From assembly GCF_001983935.1 (NCBI RefSeq), contig NZ_CP017641.1:7242001-7306000 (forward strand): DNA of 64,000 nt, read 5' to 3'. This stretch comes from Fuerstiella marisgermanici (GTDB taxonomy: Bacteria; Planctomycetota; Planctomycetia; Planctomycetales; Planctomycetaceae). Positions 10,301-19,099 of this stretch are shown here, one piece after another (the first letter of the stretch is position 1; every line of letters begins with the position of its first letter). A program made the translations under genes and the position numbers. The notes under the pieces are model-generated. The model was not told where the DNA came from and ran no database searches. It was given only the letters and a program-made list of their open reading frames with translations.

Positions 10301-11528
10301 TCTTCGGTCGCTTATTGCGAGTCACCTTTAGCGAAATCGTCTCTTCTTCAGCCGGCGTGCGGCCATCGGCGTCTTCGAGGTACACGGCGAATTTTTGATC
10401 ATCGATCGCTTCGAATTCGGCCGTCACCGCGTTTGAGTCTGAATCAATGGAAGTGAGCGGAATGACCTCGCCATCGTCCGTGCGCAATTCGGCAACCACA
10501 ACGGGCTTGTTCAGATGCAGCGTTAACTGGACCATTGAACCCTCGACAGTCGTGACGCGCAGAGTGTCTTCCACCAATTGAGGTTCTTTGTTCGCATAGG
10601 CCGGCGGAGTGATCAGCGCATCTGCCTGTTCAAGCCGCGGCCGGACATAGGTGCTGATCCTGTAGCTGTCTGAAACGCCGCCCTGACTACGGCTCGCGTT
10701 TTCCGACGCCAGCAACGCTCCAACTTCCACCACCGAATTCCCAAACACCACGCGATACGTGGCGTCGCTTGCGACACTGCTAACTCGAGCGGCAAAAACA
10801 CCGGCATCGACAGTGGGATCCATCTCGAACGTTGCACTTCCTGCTTCTGTGCTTAACTGCAGCACGGCATTCGTGGGCAGCACTTTTCCGAATCGAGCAA
10901 CCACCGTCAGCGCAGCGCCGCGTTCCATTTCGACGTCACCAGGTTCGATGGCCAGTTCTGTTGCACCGATCGCTTGTTTTTCGCCCGTGCCAGCGACGGC
11001 CATTAACGCATTCGACGTACCGAGTTCCCGGCCCCAGCGACCAGCGGCAACGACGCCGGTAATCAGAAAGCAAAACGCCAGAAAGCTGAGTGTCGACCAG
11101 GTCAGAATCTGGCGACGAGGCACCACCGAGCGCCAGTCGGACCCGCGAGCAAGCTTATCGGCTTCATCAATGACCCAGTCGTTCAAAATCGAAGCGTGCG
11201 GCTGAGTGCGCGCGACCGCGTCGGCTCGGACAGCCGTCAAAACCGCATCGTTAAGTTCGGGGCGGTTCTTTTCGACCAGTCGAGCAGTTTCCAGAGCCGT
11301 CGGCTTCGGCACCTTCCAGCGCGCGAGGATAAGGCCGCCCATGGTGATGCCCAGCAGCACCAGCAGCGTCGTGGAGATCAAGCCGGACAGTTGCGGCAAT
11401 ATCATCGAAAGGACGATTGCCGGCACCAGCAGAAGCAGCCAGCACATCGCCTGCCTTCGCAGCACTCGCAGCTTGTACAGCCGCTTCGCCACCATTTGCA
11501 GGCTTCGTTCGAGGACGGTTCCGGTCAT
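7338..11528 (-). CDS. Giant DUF4175-like membrane protein with Gln/Gly-rich coiled-coil
   Basis: About 1,396 residues from ATG 11528; the frame extends upstream to 11669 but that part would overlap the BatA gene, and 11528 sits 16 bp after the BatA stop. Two or three membrane helices occupy roughly 25-75 and 130-155, followed by beta-rich domains (about 190-530). A very long Gln/Glu/Arg-rich coiled coil (about 540-1080) includes an 11-Gln run. Then comes a low-complexity Gln/Gly/Glu/Ser segment (about 1090-1260) and a short conserved C-terminal helical region. The layout matches the DUF4175/TIGR02302-type proteins found next to MoxR and BatA genes. The role is unknown; the shape suggests a long scaffold reaching away from the membrane. 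Its stop overlaps the next start by GTGA. Confidence 0.85.
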   Translation of the reverse strand: MTGTVLERSLQMVAKRLYKLRVLRRQAMCWLLLLVPAIVLSMILPQLSGLISTTLLVLLGITMGGLILARWKVPKPTALETARLVEKNRPELNDAVLTAVRADAVARTQPHASILNDWVIDEADKLARGSDWRSVVPRRQILTWSTLSFLAFCFLITGVVAAGRWGRELGTSNALMAVAGTGEKQAIGATELAIEPGDVEMERGAALTVVARFGKVLPTNAVLQLSTEAGSATFEMDPTVDAGVFAARVSSVASDATYRVVFGNSVVEVGALLASENASRSQGGVSDSYRISTYVRPRLEQADALITPPAYANKEPQLVEDTLRVTTVEGSMVQLTLHLNKPVVVAELRTDDGEVIPLTSIDSDSNAVTAEFEAIDDQKFAVYLEDADGRTPAEEETISLKVTRNKRPKIKVTFPGKDTNVSPLQEFQIEAEATDDFGFSDFGVSYTLSNGETADVSLVGGQDSDSSGVAKQLKIQHTIELEKLNAAPDELLSYTFFVEDIAADGMPRRTSSDMMFAEVRRFEEIFRESQQQSQQQQQQQQQQGGPAEKLMQLQRQIMIATFNIQRTWEESRRRERATAQAVEDVGVVKESQQEAIGQLQEAKEETAGDAEMMKLAKGVEAQMQKAVDSLTAFEKQRQDSTLSDALLAEQSAFAGLMRMRAKEYEVSRSQSQSQGQGQEQNSASQEQLNQLELDNERNRYESERQAQQQQEQNAEQSQQLQILNRLKELARRQQMLNERMKQLESELRAAQTQEEKDEIERELKRLRDEQREMLRDVDELRETMDQQSAQQQQKNQETREQVEKTRERVQQASRAMDEGNLQDAISEGTRAEREFDRLQEDFRNQTSNQFSEAMRDLREQARSMTERQDEIAKELAGEGQPEKGDDANKPTLRNDRDREGLQNKVAQQRDELERILEQAKQLVEEAEDSEPLMSRRLYDTIRDTRKMKPEEALEATEILVSRGLWNQGQQAEQIAREGIEDLTKGIEQAADAVLGSEEESLRRAQEEIEALSQQLASEVANATGQQQQPEGATRQSDDAARNGESQSPGEATDRKQGIQRAAAPLPEQQPRQAVGDRQSGEPQRSERQPQGGEPKPGEGAASQPREGAQKSREEGNSEGRKLGEQKSGDAAKPGDGQSDSQQEQGKGTGKESDQPREGQQPGQQGQQGEQSGQQEEGQGEQGESEGEGQGQGQGQRQGQGQQQGEQGQQGQQGRQGQQGQGEGQGQSEGQSQQAGQQSGQGQQPGGQQQSQGGGGGRNGGSFLLGGGRENINGGRGQNEGRPLTGDDYKDWSNRLREVEEILDDPELRNQVAQVRDRARAIRAEFRRHGKEPQWDLVNSQLLNEMASLQKRINQELAKMGGDRSMVPIDREPVPEEFDELVRRYYELLGQSREGDQ
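7785..8060 (-). repeat. Low-complexity Gln-Gly repeat tract inside the DUF4175-like gene
   Basis: The DNA is built of short imperfect repeats such as CCCTGTTGGCCCTG and CCTGGCCCTGG on the plus strand. On the coding strand these read as GQGQ, QGEQGQ and QQGEQ units. The tract is likely to vary in length by slippage between strains. Confidence 0.8.
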
Positions 11529-11544
11529 GGTTATATCCCTATTG

Positions 11545-13701
11545 TTACGCTTCGATCGTGCTTCGTCGTTCAATCGCCGAAGCCCACAGCGATTCCAGTA
11601 ACAAACATCCCAAACCTGACAGCAGCAGCCATCGCCACCACTTCTGTTGCTTCTCCAACTCGTTGGCACTCAACTGACCGGGCGGTGCATCGTCCGAATC
11701 GCCAGCGTTCATTGCCAATTGTTCGCCGCTCGCCGGTTCAACACCAATACCAAGAACCTGCAACTGCCCGATCGGCAGCATTTCGGTACGAGATTCCGCT
11801 GCTCCCAATCCCGCGATCAGTGAAACATTGTATTCCCCATCGTCCGCCTTTCCCGTAATCGTGTAGCGGCCGGGTTCGTTCAGAACTACGGTCGATTCCG
11901 AAGAAGTCGAACCTTCCGCAGCTGCGGCGGACACAGCGGCGGCTGTCGTTTCGGTGCCATTGGGAAACGAGATGCTCCAGTCGTCCGACGAAACCAACTG
12001 TCCTGGCCGGATCACATCACCGACAGTTTGAATCACCTGATCCTTCTGAGCCGGACTGGCCAGCGACAAAATCCGAGTCAGCAGCGGTGCGAACCGGGTC
12101 GACAGTGCCCATTGGCTGTCTGCTGGGTGCCAACCCGTGGCCAACAGGATGACGCGGCCGTTATCTCCATGAGGAAGTTCGGCGATCGCGGGAACTCCGG
12201 AATCGAATTTTGCGACGACCGTCCATTCGCCTTTCTGCCTTTCCTCTTCGTTAAACACAAGGTTGCGATGTTGCCAGAACCGAATCGATGAAAAGTCGGC
12301 AAAGCGAGCATCGGAAAAGGTTGAGAACAGCGGATGATCGAAATCGATCTGACTCAGCATCGCATATTCATCGACGTCCGCTTCCTTCACTTCGAAGTTC
12401 GATGGCAGGAATGTCTTCACAGACAATACAGCATCGATCGAAGGCGGTGCCATCAGCAGCGTTCCCGACCGATCCAGAAAAGCCGACAGCGAATCCAGCA
12501 ACCCATCCGGCACCACGGCTGTCGCCACAACCAGTTTGACGTCGGCAGGAACCGGCAGCACAACGCCGTCTTCCTTCATCAGGTCGATCAGTTTCACATC
12601 GCGTTCCACGTTGCCATCCAGAACACGCTGCAGGTAATAGCGCATCGACTCTGGATCGTTTAACGTCGCCGGACCAATATGAGCCACCTTCACCACCGGA
12701 CTTTCCAGTTCCGGCAAATCGATGACGTTATCAAACGGATGGTCGTCGCCTTTTAGTTCCACGCCCGCGACCGACTTACTCGCCGCCGGATCCAACGCGG
12801 GAAGAATGATCGTTCTGCGTTGTCCGGGGGCCACTGTCACCTTCATCGATTCCCCCACGGCGGCACCGCTGGCATCGAAGGGCTGAAGCTGGAATTCCTG
12901 CTGCACAGAATCTCCGGCACTGGCGATTCGCACGCGAGTCCGATCGGCTCGCCGATCTTTTACGAAGGTAACTCCGGCGTTGCCTTTCTTCGTGGGCTCA
13001 ACGGTTTTGAGTTGGACCTCCACAGTGGCCGGCCATTCGCCGGATTTGAGTTCATCCAGATTGCTGCCGCGTTGAAAGTCGGTGATGAGTACCAGGCGCC
13101 GGCTCGTGACGTTTAACAGCTCTTTCGATTCCGCCGCCAGTTCGTCGGCGGCCGCTCGCATAGCAGACCCCGTATTCGTCGACAGCCAGTCGGGCTCATA
13201 GCTGTCGATGACGTTCTGCACCATCGCTGCTCGTTCATCCTGAGTGGCCGTCGCCCATTTGTCGCGAGACACCAAAGTCGCGGGTGACTCTGAGAATGTC
13301 ATAACGCTTAGCAGGTCTTCGTCGTTGAGTTCGTCGATGGATTCCCTCAGCGTTTCCTGAACCTGGTCGTAAATTCCTTCGCGGCGCATGCTGGCGCTTT
13401 TGTCGATCAGAATGGTCACTGACTGCACTTCACCTTCGGCGGCGTCCAATGGAATGACTTCCCGAAGAAACGGACGAGCGAAAGCCAGTCCGATCAGCAC
13501 GAGTGCCAGAATCCGCAACAGCATCAGCGGCCAGTGTTCAATATTGGACCGCTTTGTGAGCTTCGGCTGCGACGGCTTCAGGAATCGCACAATGCTGAAC
13601 GGCATGTCCTGCGTGGGAGCTCGCCGCAACATGTGCAGCACAACCGGAATCGTTGCGGCCGCGACTCCGACGGCCGCGAAGATGGGGGTCAGAAAGTCCA
13701 T
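11545..13701 (-). CDS. BatA-like aerotolerance membrane protein with vWA domain
   Basis: 718 residues from ATG 13701, which overlaps the DUF58 stop by one base. The N-terminus is the BatA signature: a membrane helix (about 5-20), PVVLHMLRR, then a second helix (LLRILALVLIGLAFARPFL) near 60-80. A vWA domain follows from about 95 with the metal-site motif DKSASM (DxSxS). The middle carries beta domains, including a ThuA/amidotransferase-like segment around 420-560. One membrane helix (WRWLLLSGLGCLLLE) closes the protein. In MoxR systems, the AAA+ ATPase works with DUF58 and vWA membrane partners in maturation or stress tolerance; the client here is unknown. Its place directly after DUF58 and before the DUF4175-like gene is typical. 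Confidence 0.9.
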   Translation of the reverse strand: MDFLTPIFAAVGVAAATIPVVLHMLRRAPTQDMPFSIVRFLKPSQPKLTKRSNIEHWPLMLLRILALVLIGLAFARPFLREVIPLDAAEGEVQSVTILIDKSASMRREGIYDQVQETLRESIDELNDEDLLSVMTFSESPATLVSRDKWATATQDERAAMVQNVIDSYEPDWLSTNTGSAMRAAADELAAESKELLNVTSRRLVLITDFQRGSNLDELKSGEWPATVEVQLKTVEPTKKGNAGVTFVKDRRADRTRVRIASAGDSVQQEFQLQPFDASGAAVGESMKVTVAPGQRRTIILPALDPAASKSVAGVELKGDDHPFDNVIDLPELESPVVKVAHIGPATLNDPESMRYYLQRVLDGNVERDVKLIDLMKEDGVVLPVPADVKLVVATAVVPDGLLDSLSAFLDRSGTLLMAPPSIDAVLSVKTFLPSNFEVKEADVDEYAMLSQIDFDHPLFSTFSDARFADFSSIRFWQHRNLVFNEEERQKGEWTVVAKFDSGVPAIAELPHGDNGRVILLATGWHPADSQWALSTRFAPLLTRILSLASPAQKDQVIQTVGDVIRPGQLVSSDDWSISFPNGTETTAAAVSAAAAEGSTSSESTVVLNEPGRYTITGKADDGEYNVSLIAGLGAAESRTEMLPIGQLQVLGIGVEPASGEQLAMNAGDSDDAPPGQLSANELEKQQKWWRWLLLSGLGCLLLESLWASAIERRSTIEA

Positions 13702-14612
13702 TACCTGCGAACCCTCCGCGCATGCAGGAATTCAGACAGCACCAATTCCAAAGGTTCGTTGGTCACCGTTCGCACAAAGGCGGCCCCCAGCTTTTCGCAG
13801 ACGGCCTGCACGGCTTCATTGTGCTCAGTGATCCGTTTCACGAAAGTGGAACGAGAGTCCTGCGGATCAGCGTAGATCTTTTGATTGGTCTCAAGGTCTT
13901 CAAACAATCGCGGCCCGTCGATGTTGAGATTCAGTTCGACAGGATCCAGCACCTGAAACACGACCACGTCATGCCCGCAGCCTCGCAGCAACTTCAGCCC
14001 GGCTTCGAACTGCTCCACCGGAGCCAGCAGATCTGAAATCAGCACGACAAAGCCACGACGTTTTAACCGTTGAGCCGCGTGTTCCAGAGCCTGTGCAGGA
14101 TTGGTTTCGTTGCCCGACGTGGGTTCTTCCAACGTGACCATGATTCGCCGCAACTGTCCCGGTCGATAACGAGCCGGCACAACCATGCGCACTCGTTCGT
14201 CAAACAGCGACAGTCCGACGGCGTCTCCCTGGCGGTTCAACATCCACGACAGTGAAGCGGCAATCGTGCGAGCGTAATCGTGCTTGGTGTATTCGAGAGA
14301 ACCAAACGACATCGAGCGACTGTAATCGGCCACGATGTAGCAACGAAGGTTCGTCTCGTCCTCGAACAAGCGAATGTAGCTGCGGTCGGTGCGAGCATAA
14401 AGTTTCCAGTCAAGGAACCGCGGATCGTCTCCCTGAGCGTACTGCCGGTATTCTGAGAACTCGACGGAAAACCCATGCCGAGGACTTTTATTCAGCCCCG
14501 TCCGAAACCCTTCCACCACGACCTTCGCGCGCAGTTCGAGCGATCGGATGCTCATGACGACCCGAGGGTCCATGAACGGGGCTTTGGCTGAAGTTGGCTC
14601 GGGCGAGGTCAC
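13701..14612 (-). CDS. DUF58 domain protein (vWA-like MoxR partner)
   Basis: 303 residues from GTG 14612, which shares GTGA with the MoxR stop, implying translational coupling; ATG 14573 is an alternative start. The DUF58 hallmark is clear: GFSVEFSEYRQYAQGDD, DPRFLDWKLYARTDRSY, then ETNLRCYIVADYSRSM, in which DYSRS is the degenerate metal site. It has no membrane helix, so it is cytoplasmic, as usual for this type. DUF58 proteins are believed to connect the MoxR ATPase with membrane vWA proteins such as BatA. It is the third gene of the unit. Confidence 0.95.
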   Translation of the reverse strand: MTSPEPTSAKAPFMDPRVVMSIRSLELRAKVVVEGFRTGLNKSPRHGFSVEFSEYRQYAQGDDPRFLDWKLYARTDRSYIRLFEDETNLRCYIVADYSRSMSFGSLEYTKHDYARTIAASLSWMLNRQGDAVGLSLFDERVRMVVPARYRPGQLRRIMVTLEEPTSGNETNPAQALEHAAQRLKRRGFVVLISDLLAPVEQFEAGLKLLRGCGHDVVVFQVLDPVELNLNIDGPRLFEDLETNQKIYADPQDSRSTFVKRITEHNEAVQAVCEKLGAAFVRTVTNEPLELVLSEFLHARRVRR

Positions 14613-15637
14613 GCCACGGCCTCCTGCTTAGGATGTGCCACCTGTTCCAGCAAACGATCGACCAGAGTTTCCGTCGTGATGCCTTCGGCTTCCGCGCGGT
14701 AATTGGGAAGGATGCGGTGGCGGAGAACCGGTTTGGCTAACGCCTGAATATCGGTCGTGGCCACATAGGGTCGGCCGTCCAGGAGTGCTCGAGCTTTGCC
14801 GCCGAGAACCATGTTTTGGCCGGCTCGTAATCCGGCTCCCCACGAAACCAGTTCGTTGATGAAGTCCGGTGTGCCAGCCTGATGAGGTCGCGAAGCCGCA
14901 GCGATACGAACGGCATAACGGACGACTTCTTCCGCAATGGGAACACGCTGCACAACCTGATTCAGCTCGCTCACAACACTGCCGGCAAACAGCGAACGAA
15001 TCTTTTCGCGTCGTTTGGATGTGGTTTGCTGGACGACTGCCACTTCGTCGTCTTCCGGCAGATAGTCAATCAGCACGTTGAACATAAATCGGTCGAGCTG
15101 AGCTTCGGGCAGCGGATACGTGCCCTCCATTTCGATCGGGTTCTGAGTCGCCAGGACAAAGAACGGTTCCTGCAACGTATGGACTCGACCGGCCGCCGTC
15201 ACCTGGTGTTCCTGCATCGCTTCCAACAACGCCGACTGAGTTTTCGGCGGGGTCCGATTGATTTCGTCGGCCAGCAGAACGTTGGCAAAAATCGGGCCGG
15301 GAATGAATCTCATTTCGCGGTGCCCTGCCCCGTCTTCTTCCAGCACTTCGGTGCCGGTGATGTCGGCGGGCATAAGGTCCGGCGTGAACTGGATGCGGTT
15401 GAAGTTCAGATCGAACAGTTGCGCGATCGAATTCACCAGCAACGTCTTCGCCAGACCCGGTGCACCGGTAATCAAACAGTGGCCGCCCGAAAGCAGCGAA
15501 ATCAGCAATTGTTCGACAACGTCTTTCTGGCCAATAATGACTTTGGAGAGTTCGGCATCGATATCTTTGCGGAGCGAACGCAGTTGCGTGATGAGTTCGC
15601 GTTCGCGTTCCGGGGTGAGGTCGGCAAGTTCGGTCAT
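14609..15637 (-). CDS. MoxR family AAA+ ATPase
   Basis: 342 residues from ATG 15637, the usual length for the family. Walker A is GAPGLAKT (about 59-66), Walker B is VLLADEINR (about 120-128), and sensor 1 lies in FVLATQNP. The pore-side and C-terminal lid segments (GKARALLDGRP, then LAKPVLRHRILPNY) also match MoxR. MoxR ATPases are chaperone-like remodelers of protein complexes containing vWA domains. The start lies 18 bp after the DUF4159 gene stop, and the stop overlaps the DUF58 start by 4 bp. Identification is secure; the physiological client is not known. Confidence 0.97.
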   Translation of the reverse strand: MTELADLTPERERELITQLRSLRKDIDAELSKVIIGQKDVVEQLLISLLSGGHCLITGAPGLAKTLLVNSIAQLFDLNFNRIQFTPDLMPADITGTEVLEEDGAGHREMRFIPGPIFANVLLADEINRTPPKTQSALLEAMQEHQVTAAGRVHTLQEPFFVLATQNPIEMEGTYPLPEAQLDRFMFNVLIDYLPEDDEVAVVQQTTSKRREKIRSLFAGSVVSELNQVVQRVPIAEEVVRYAVRIAAASRPHQAGTPDFINELVSWGAGLRAGQNMVLGGKARALLDGRPYVATTDIQALAKPVLRHRILPNYRAEAEGITTETLVDRLLEQVAHPKQEAVA

Positions 15638-15655
15638 GTGGGTTCCTGTGCTACA

Positions 15656-16522
15656 TCAGTGGGTCATCGCGTAAAACACGATGTTGATTCCTAACGGGTA
15701 CGCTTTCTTCTCAGAGAATTCTTTGAAGTACCATTCGCTGTACCCCTCGCGTTCCCAGCCGTCGCCGAGATCCGTGTTGTGGCAGATGATGGCCATCATG
15801 CGACCGTTGTCGTCATACAGGCCCTTGTAATGGACTTCGCGAGTGTCCGGTCCGCCTTCCCATGTGATCAGATTCCCGTCTCTGTCGACGTGGTTGGGGT
15901 GAGCTCGCCCCATCGCAGGAATCTGAGGACGTTCTTTCAAATCGTAGACGCAGTGAAAGATCGGATGTTCCAGCGGGATCTCACTTGCGTCGCGATCGGG
16001 GAAGACCCGCTTCATTTCGAACAGAAAGTTATCCAGCTGCGCCTGCCCCCAGAAATCGTCGACCATCAAAAACCCGCCGTTCAAAAGGTAACTGCGAAGA
16101 GCCGTGACTTCGGCCTCATCAAAATGCAGTGCGCCGGGTTCAATGATGTAAATAAAGGGATAGTCAAACAGTTTCGGGTCGGTGAGATCCAGGATGACGC
16201 CATCCGGATGTGTGTGCAGTGAAGTCAACTGCTGCAGGCGGTACGAAAAGTTAAGATCTGCGTCAGGGTAATCCGTATTCCATCGATCTCCCCGTCGCCC
16301 GCCGTAGCTGTTGTAGCGAATGCGGCAGAACGTAAAGACGTCGTCTTTGAACTTTTCATCAACCTTCCAGTCCGGAACGCCTCGGCGATCGGGACGACCA
16401 TCCGGGCCGACTCGGCTTCGCCCGTATCCGAATCGACGGTAGCCACCGAATTGAGCAACCGCTGCCGCTGTAATGAGCACCAGCAGCATGGCAGCAATAA
16501 CAGCGGTTCGTGAGCGATTCAT
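15656..16522 (-). CDS. DUF4159 domain protein, exported; first gene of MoxR operon
   Basis: 288 residues from ATG 16522. A signal peptide (about residues 5-24, AVIAAMLLVLITAAAVAQFGG) is followed by an Arg/Gly-rich spacer. From about 55 runs the DUF4159 domain: ADLNFSYRLQQLTS, GALHFDEAEVTALRSYLLNG and GGFLMVDDFWG. The fold is thought to be related to ThuA/amidotransferase-like domains. It is found with MoxR, DUF58 and BatA in many Planctomycetes and Myxobacteria, with unknown function. The 210 bp upstream, shared with the divergent lactonase gene at 16733, is the likely site of the operon promoter. Confidence 0.9.
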   Translation of the reverse strand: MNRSRTAVIAAMLLVLITAAAVAQFGGYRRFGYGRSRVGPDGRPDRRGVPDWKVDEKFKDDVFTFCRIRYNSYGGRRGDRWNTDYPDADLNFSYRLQQLTSLHTHPDGVILDLTDPKLFDYPFIYIIEPGALHFDEAEVTALRSYLLNGGFLMVDDFWGQAQLDNFLFEMKRVFPDRDASEIPLEHPIFHCVYDLKERPQIPAMGRAHPNHVDRDGNLITWEGGPDTREVHYKGLYDDNGRMMAIICHNTDLGDGWEREGYSEWYFKEFSEKKAYPLGINIVFYAMTH

Positions 16523-16732
16523 GGCGTAGGTTCCTTCTGGATACGAACTTCGCAGTGTGCCATATGGCTTTCCTTCTGCCTACTGCGAATGAAGTGCCGA
16601 TTCTCTGCTTTGTGACTTCGCTTTAGAAAGTGCCTGAAACGATTGCATTTTGGTGCTGGCTTGATTCCGTCGCCCATCCTCGAAATGATGGACGCATTCT
16701 GCCCCACTACTGCTAACACCGCGAGGCTCGTT

Positions 16733-17650
16733 ATGTTTCGATCTGTTTGCCACGGTTTTTTATTGCTCACAATCCTCTCAGCCCCCCAGACTCAAGCCGA
16801 TGACATTCCCGGCATCGGTCCCGTCGGGGATGCTCAGCGGCTTCACACAGACTTCGCGTTCACCGAAGGCCCGGCTGCCGATGGCAACGGGAACCTGTAT
16901 TTCACAGATATCCCCAACAACCGCATTCACAAACGCGATGCAAAGGGAACGCTGTCAGTGTTCGCCGAACCATCCGGACACTGCAATGGGCTGATGGTCG
17001 TCGGTGACCGATTGCTCGCCTGCGAAATGGACGGGCAGCTCAAGCAGTACGACCTCACCACGGGCAAACAGACCTCTTTGGCCAGCAAGTACAACGGCGA
17101 ACGCTTTAACGCTCCGAACGACCTGGTGATCGACAAGACCGGTGGCATCTACTTCACGGACCCGCGTTTCCGAGCGCCTGAACCGTGGCCGCAGGGCAAA
17201 GAAGCGGTCTACTACCGAGCAGCCGATGGCAAAGTGACTCGACTGATCGATGACCGCACGGCGCCCAATGGCGTTATTCTTTCGCCCGATGAAAAAACGC
17301 TGTACGTCGTCCCCAGCATGGAAAAGCAGATGTGGGCGTATGCCGTGGAATCGCCGGGGAAGATCAGCAAAGGCAAAGTCTTCTGCGAAGTGACTCAACC
17401 CGAAGGCAAAGACAACACAGGCGGCGACGGGTTAACGATCGACACCAACGGCAACCTGTACATCACAACAGCTTTGGGCCTGCAGGTGTTTGATAAGGCC
17501 GGCAAGCAGCTTGGCATTATCAAGATTCCGGAACACCCGGCGAACGTCGCGTTCGGCGGCAAGGACAACAAGACGCTTTACGTGACTGCTCGAAAGTCAC
17601 TGTACGCTGTCGAGACCAAAGCCACCGGGCACGTGTTTCCTGGCAAGTAG
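16733..17650 (+). CDS. Exported SMP-30/gluconolactonase-like beta-propeller protein
   Basis: 305 residues from ATG 16733, chosen because a signal peptide (MFRSVCHGFLLLTILSAPQ then TQADD) begins there; the open frame extends 30 codons further upstream without sense. The rest is an SMP-30/gluconolactonase/LRE propeller: FTEGPAADGNGNLYFTDI, RFNAPNDLVIDKTGGIYFTD, and NTGGDGLTIDTNGNLYIT. The metal ligands expected in this family (Glu of TEGP, Asn of PND, Asp of GDG) are present. Such enzymes hydrolyse sugar lactones; here an extracytoplasmic sugar-acid step is plausible. Its stop (TAG) touches the stop of the convergent SGNH gene. Confidence 0.9.
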   Translation: MFRSVCHGFLLLTILSAPQTQADDIPGIGPVGDAQRLHTDFAFTEGPAADGNGNLYFTDIPNNRIHKRDAKGTLSVFAEPSGHCNGLMVVGDRLLACEMDGQLKQYDLTTGKQTSLASKYNGERFNAPNDLVIDKTGGIYFTDPRFRAPEPWPQGKEAVYYRAADGKVTRLIDDRTAPNGVILSPDEKTLYVVPSMEKQMWAYAVESPGKISKGKVFCEVTQPEGKDNTGGDGLTIDTNGNLYITTALGLQVFDKAGKQLGIIKIPEHPANVAFGGKDNKTLYVTARKSLYAVETKATGHVFPGK

Positions 17651-18901
17651 CTATGGAGTCACAGCCGCCGCATAGACGCGATACCCGGCGGCGAGCGGAT
17701 GGCCTTCATCGTGAGGCGCGTAGACCGGCGTTTCATCGTCGAGGGCCGCTGCGAGTGACGGCAGCAGATCAATGTGTTCAACCTGTTGTTGCTGCAAAAT
17801 TACCTGAAGACGCGTACGGAGCTCGGTCTCGCGCTGCACCATCTGCTGCAGTTCGTTTGGCCACGAACTTTGGCCGCTGTGCGCGTTCTGAAAATAGACC
17901 GACTCACGAGTTGGAATCAACAAGACCGTCAGGCGCACTCCGGCCGCGTCGCAACTTTGTTTCGCATGAGCCAGCACTTGAGCTGTCTTGTCATATGCCG
18001 CGACGATCGGCGGGTCCGTTAAATCCATGTCGCCGCTGATAGAACGAATTCGCTCGTACGAAACGTAAGTCGGGTGGCGGGCATGAGGGATCTCAAAACC
18101 TGCTGGACGGCCGTACCGGGAGCGTTTAACCAAATGAGTCAGCGCACTGCCCGTGGCCGTGTGAAACTTAATCGCATGACGGAACGAGTTATCGATTTCG
18201 CGTTCTGAATCACGTTCCTGAATGCCTCGCGCGACATCACCCAGATCGTTGCCAACGTATAACCCAATCACAATCCGCTGCGGCTTCTTTTTGATGGCCT
18301 CGGTCACCAGCAGATCGTATTGCAGCGGACCGTAGCCGCCGACACCCATGTTGTAGACCGTCTGGCCGATCGCAGAACTCAACAACTGAGGCCACGCTTC
18401 CGTGGCCGCAGCGTTGAAGCCCTGGGTATGCGTGTCCCCGATCGCCACGATCGCCGCTTCCGTCACTGCTTCGGCATTGCGAAACCCGTTGTCGTCTACG
18501 TCGTCGAGTTTTGGGTCGAGCACGTAGCCAAGCTGAGGGTGCGGCACCATTGGGGGCGTCGTGTTGATGGGAAAAGACGTCACACACCGCAGCACGATTT
18601 CGGCCAGCACCACGGCAATCGCAAGTGACACGAAGACGGCCGTAAATCGCAGCTTCCACTGAGCGGGAGCCGTGCGAGCGATGCCGCAAATCATTCCGGC
18701 CGCCAGCAGGATGAGCAGCCCCAGCAGTCGCGTCGTCAGGCCGCCTGCGACCGAATACATGACGGCCGAAGCGGCCATGACAAGGCCCGCCGCCCAACAG
18801 CCAAGGGTGCCGATGAAACCGGAAGTCAGATCCTGAAGCGGTCGGGGAAGCTCAATTTCTCGCACAATTCCATCCCTGGAAAATAGGTCGTAGAGCCCCA
18901 T
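17651..18901 (-). CDS. Membrane-anchored SGNH/GDSL-like hydrolase with Thr at the nucleophile position
   Basis: 416 residues from ATG 18901; a TTG at 18937 is an alternative. Three or four N-terminal membrane helices occupy about 30-115, then an extracytoplasmic SGNH-type domain. Block I reads AIVAIGDTHTQGF, with Thr (ACG codon) where the catalytic Ser of GDS is expected. The block II-like segment is YNMGVGGYGPLQYD, block III is YVGNDLGD, and the block V-like segment is PHDEGHPLAAGY near the C-terminus with Asp and His. Planctomycete homologues are usually annotated as SGNH hydrolases acting on sugars or peptidoglycan esters. The Ser-to-Thr change may weaken or abolish activity. It is convergent with the lactonase gene and is not in an operon. 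Confidence 0.8.
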   Translation of the reverse strand: MGLYDLFSRDGIVREIELPRPLQDLTSGFIGTLGCWAAGLVMAASAVMYSVAGGLTTRLLGLLILLAAGMICGIARTAPAQWKLRFTAVFVSLAIAVVLAEIVLRCVTSFPINTTPPMVPHPQLGYVLDPKLDDVDDNGFRNAEAVTEAAIVAIGDTHTQGFNAAATEAWPQLLSSAIGQTVYNMGVGGYGPLQYDLLVTEAIKKKPQRIVIGLYVGNDLGDVARGIQERDSEREIDNSFRHAIKFHTATGSALTHLVKRSRYGRPAGFEIPHARHPTYVSYERIRSISGDMDLTDPPIVAAYDKTAQVLAHAKQSCDAAGVRLTVLLIPTRESVYFQNAHSGQSSWPNELQQMVQRETELRTRLQVILQQQQVEHIDLLPSLAAALDDETPVYAPHDEGHPLAAGYRVYAAAVTP

Positions 18902-19099
18902 ATTGTAGGCGACGTTCGAAATTTCGAGCAACGGCAAGATACAGACGTGTTTCGGTCGATTCTGCCGAACCGGACTGGCACCCGGCTGTCACCAATCCTG
19001 AGAGGTTGCGACTCAGCGGCATCACGATGGTTGACCGCAACCTCACTCAGTCGCAGAATCGCCGCCACACAACCACCCCTTCTACAGCAATTCGAACTC

